Shown here piece after piece: positions 25,701 to 28,274 of a DNA stretch of 28,274 nt. The first letter of the stretch is position 1; every line of letters begins with the position of its first letter. The DNA is from DATIJJ01 sp964612855 (GTDB taxonomy: Bacteria; Pseudomonadota; Gammaproteobacteria; DSM-16500), in contig CAZTDR010000033.1 of NCBI GenBank assembly GCA_964612855.1, forward strand, positions 1 to 28,274, read 5' to 3'. Both the position numbers and the translations under genes were made by a program. The notes beneath the pieces are model-generated. The model did no database searches. It was not told the origin of the DNA and saw only the letters and a program-made list of their open reading frames with translations.

Positions 25701-25803
25701 AAACAGGCAATAAATTAAAGGAAACCACGCCAACAATGAGGAGACCGAGCGCTAACAACGTCGTGGCAATAGGCCGTTTGATAAACGGCGCAGAGAGATT
25801 CAT
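22741..25803 (-). CDS. RND multidrug efflux pump subunit, MdtC/HAE1-like
   Basis: A complete 1020-residue inner-membrane proton-driven pump subunit. It starts MNLSAPFIKRPIATTLLALGL (first TM helix) and has the large periplasmic loops and twelve TM helices of the family. The proton-relay Asp pair is D401-D402 in FVVDDAVVVLENI, and the second-half motif GIVKKNAIMMIDFALQVE near residue 920 is normal. Its ATG overlaps the preceding pump gene stop by 4 bases (ATGA). Two different RND subunits side by side are typical of MdtB/MdtC-type heteromeric pumps, with an adaptor (MdtA-like) expected upstream, outside this window. It seems functional by sequence. Confidence 0.95.
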   Translation of the reverse strand: MNLSAPFIKRPIATTLLALGLLIVGVVSFNLLPVSSLPDVEFPTISVQANLPGASAENVATSMAAPLERQLGKIAGVTEMTSASSLGSTRIVLQFDLTRDIDGAARDVQAAMNAASSNLPVNLPNRPTYRKVNPADAPIMILALTSDHYTTGQMYDAASTILQQKLSQMNGIGQVIVGGGSLPAVRVELNPTLLSSYHIGLTNVATVLANANANSAKGQLVKGSVTSEIKTNDQLFKAYQYQSLIIAYRNGNPVKLSDVAAVNESVEDVRNAGLANGKPAVSVIIFKQPGANVIKTVDTIRQVLPQLNAAIPAGITMSVVMDRTKTIRTSLHDIELTLLIAMLLVVWVTYFFLGNIRAMLIPGVAVPLSLCGTFAVMKLLGYSLDNLSLMALTISTGFVVDDAVVVLENISRHLEQGVNPFRAAFDGAKEVGFTVVSMSISLIAVFIPILLMGGIVGRLFREFSITLSVAILVSLLVSLTVTPTMCARFLRPSTEKNNHFMDKLRQKYETSLNWALKHSRLMLLLFAATLALNIFLFIVIPKGFFPQQDTGRIMGSIQADQHDSFQAIKQKLINYVNIIEKDPAIKNVVGFVGGTTSNSGSIFISLKELSERDVSADQVINRLRKKLADVPGARLYLQSAQDLMIGGRQGNAQFQYTLTADDLNDLITWVPKVTKELVKLPGIADVNSDQRDHGLQVLLTINHDAASRLGLTSQDIDATLYSAFGQRQVSTIYMPMNQYHVVMEVAPPYWQQPQTLNDIYVITPLNNRIPLSAFSRYQSTNTLLLVNHQGQAPAATLSFNLLPNVALGDAVNSVENTIDKMNLPPTIHGSFRGTAQAFQDSLANEIYLILAALFAVYIVLGILYESLIHPLTIISTLPSAGVGALLALLLTRTDFSIIALIGIILLIGIVKKNAIMMIDFALQVERTENKSPREAIYQAALMRFRPIMMTTMAALLGALPLIMGFGLGSELRRPLGIAIVGGLIVSQLLTLYTTPVIYLALDKLGRLSFPRKTVEITQYE

Positions 25804-28274
25804 GATTTTTCCTCATCCTGCGCGATGGGGTTAATAATGTCGATGCTCCAGCGGGAAATGCGCTGATACAAGCGATCAAAACTGAGATAAATCACCGGTG
25901 TCGTATAAAGCGTCAAGAGTTGACTGACTACCAAGCCACCCATGATCGCAATACCAAGCGGTTTGCGTAATTCAGCCCCCATTCCTGATCCTAACGCAAT
26001 GGGGATAGCCCCAAAAAATGCAGCCAATGTCGTCATTAAAATGGGACGAAAACGCAAAATTGCCGCTTCATAAATGGCATCCTGGGGTGATTTTCCATAT
26101 AAGCGTTCTTGTTCAAGCGCAAAATCAATCATCAAAATGGCATTTTTCATCACAATACCAATTAGCAAAATGATCCCAATTAAGGCGATGACACTGAGTG
26201 AGTTACCCGTCAAAATGAGTGCGAGTAAGGCACCTGCAGTGGCGGAAGGTAATGTTGATAAAATAGTGACGGGATGAATATAACTTTCGTATAACACGCC
26301 TAAAACAATATAGACCACGATAATGGCCGCTAACAATAACCAACCTTCATTATGTAAGGAATTCGCAAAAATTTTTGCAGCCCCTTCGAAATTGACTTGC
26401 ACACTTTCCGGAATTTTTAATGCATGCACTGTCTGATTTATTTTTTCTACGGCCTCTCCCAGAGCGGAATTTTTTGCTAAATTAAAAGATAAAGTGGTGA
26501 CAGGAAATTGTCCTTGTCGATTAACGACTAACGTATTGAGATTTTGGGTGACATGAGTGAAAGCACTTAAGGGTACCGCTCCGCCATTTGCTGGGTTGAG
26601 ATAAATACTCGTTAAAGCAGCAGGATTCGTGAGTTTTTCAGGTAATATTTCTAATACAACGCGATATTGATTGCGCTGGGTAAACATAGTGGATATTTGA
26701 CGCTGGCCAAAGGCATCATATAGCGTGTCATCAATCATTTGCGGTGTGATGCCTAGACGATAAGCTGTATTACGGTCAATGGTAATCGCTGTTTGCAAGC
26801 CTTCATTTTGCTGATCACTGGCTACATCACGCAATGCGGATTCACCGCGCAATTTTTTTAGCAATACGTTGGACCAGGTTGCCACTTCTTGTGAATTAGG
26901 TGAATTGATGCTCAATTGATATTGTGTACGACTCACTCGATTATCAATTGTTAAATCTTGCACCGGTTGTAAATAAAGAGTAGCACCCTGGACATTAGCT
27001 AATTTGGTTTGCAAACGTGCAATGACTTCACTCGCACTCACATTGCGCTCTGCTAGCGGTTTTAAGGTAATTAACATTCGGCCACTGTTTAACGTGATAT
27101 TCGTACCATCAATGCCAATAAAAGAAGAAAGATTTAAAACGGCGGGATCGGATAATACGACACGTGCTAATGCTTGCTGGCGATCCGCCATGGCCTGAAA
27201 TGAAATGGATTGCGGTGCTTCTGAAATACCTTGAATTAAGCCAGTATCTTGAATGGGGAAAAACCCTTTAGGAATACAATAAAATAAGACGGCCGTTAGA
27301 ACGAGTGTCAAGACAGCGACGAGTAGTGTCATGGATTGATTGTCTAGCACGGTTTTAAGTGAGGTAGTGTAAAATTCCATGATGGCATGCTGGAATTTAG
27401 TTTTTGATTTTATGGCATGTTGATGCAGTAAGCGCGCGCACATCATCGGGGTCAGCGTCAGTGAAACAAAAGCCGAAATTAAAATAGTGACGGCGAGTGT
27501 TAAAGCAAACTCGCGAAATAACCGCCCCGTGACATCACTCATGAATAATAATGGAATCAGCACACCAATTAACGATACGGTTAACGATAAAATAGTAAAA
27601 CCAATTTGTTTGGCTCCTTTTAGTGCTGCTTCCATAGGCGGATCGCCTGCTTCAATATAGCGTGAAATATTCTCAATCATGACGATGGCATCATCTACGA
27701 CGAAGCCAGCAGCGATCGTCAATGCCATGAGCGTTAAGTTATTCAGACTAAATCCCAGAAGGTACATCGCACCCAATGCACCAATCAGTGAAATCGGTAC
27801 GGTGATGCTGGGAATCAGGGTTGCGGAAATGTTGCGTAAAAAAACAAAAATGACGAGTACCACGAGAACCACGGATAAGAGCAGTTCAAATTGCACATCT
27901 TTAACAGAGGCGCGAATTGTGGTTGTGCGATCAGTTAAGACGGATACGGTGATGCCATGGGGTAGTGAGGCTTGTAAACGCGGCAGCAATTTTTTAATTT
28001 GATCGATCACTGTAATTACGTTTGCGCCAGGTTGGCGTTGAATATTTAAAATAACAGCAGGCGTGTTATTCATCCAAGCTGCAAGCCGTACGTTTTCAAC
28101 GCCATCGATCACGTTTGCAACATCACTCAAATGTACGGGCGCATTATTGCGATAGGCAACAATCAGAGACCGGTACTCTGCGCTTGATCACAATTGATAG
28201 TTCGCATTAATGGTATAAGTAAGACGGGGCCCGTCAAAACTTCCTTTTGCGGCATTCACGTTAGCTTTTGTAAT
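25800..28274 (-). pseudogene. RND pump subunit, MdtB-like, partial, with in-frame TGA
   Basis: The gene enters from the window edge. Residues on both sides of a TGA at 28188-28190 align in one frame with the RND family: ITKANVNAAKGSFDGPRLTY...NYQL, stop, SSAEYRSLIVAYRNNAPVHLSDVANV. The open part after the stop has 776 codons from a TTG at 28130, which is not a true start. TM4 with FVVDDAIVMIENI and the motif GIVMKNAILMIDFALEQE are intact. A single base change (or base-call error) explains the stop. If real, the subunit would be truncated within the first porter domain and the MdtBC-like heteromer lost. The 5' end lies outside the window, and the MdtC-like gene overlaps it by 4 bases. Confidence 0.85.

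Overview
The window is about 28.3 kb of AT-rich DNA from what looks like a gammaproteobacterium of the order Legionellales (Legionella/Coxiella/Aquicella/Berkiella-like). This is inferred from base composition, effector-like proteins with acidic C-terminal tails, PmrA-type promoter boxes and the general gene content. No rRNA, tRNA or CRISPR array was recognised.

Region 1 (1-7500) is a plasmid-type replication and partition block in which every gene lies on the minus strand: parA, parB, a small ribbon-helix-helix-like protein and an iteron-binding initiator (rep). aroB and aroC (shikimate pathway) follow, then an unknown protein with a PmrA-like promoter. aroB starts 2 bases after rep ends, and aroB/aroC overlap by 4 bases. 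Six direct iterons next to an AT-rich stretch (about 7180-7463) mark a likely replication origin. Two more iterons lie in front of rep, where Rep could repress itself. Essential-type metabolic genes fused to a plasmid replication operon suggest a chromid, a large plasmid or an integrated plasmid.

Region 2 (7500-13700) is accessory DNA. It holds a GC-rich palindromic repeat, a small gene cut short by an IS6-family element with a frameshifted transposase, a polytopic membrane protein, and a large effector-like protein with kinase-like motifs. That protein sits behind a near-ideal PmrA box and a perfect -10. A PRPP-type phosphoribosyltransferase comes next, then a second copy of the palindromic repeat in opposite orientation.

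Region 3 (13700-21240) is a series of mostly independent genes: a PAS histidine kinase convergent with and overlapping a single-domain response regulator, a thioredoxin-like protein, a protein with a eukaryotic-type IQ motif, MAPEG and GIY-YIG proteins, and a CsbD-like protein. Two unlisted small genes follow, one with a frameshift at a run of ten A, then an NlpC/P60 hydrolase and an unknown protein. Two copies of another palindromic repeat lie here.

Region 4 (21240-28274) is a tight tripartite-efflux operon read on the minus strand: two RND pump subunits (MdtB/MdtC-like) and a NodT-type outer-membrane lipoprotein. The first pump gene runs off the window edge and carries an in-frame TGA near the edge, so it is either a recent pseudogene or a sequence error.
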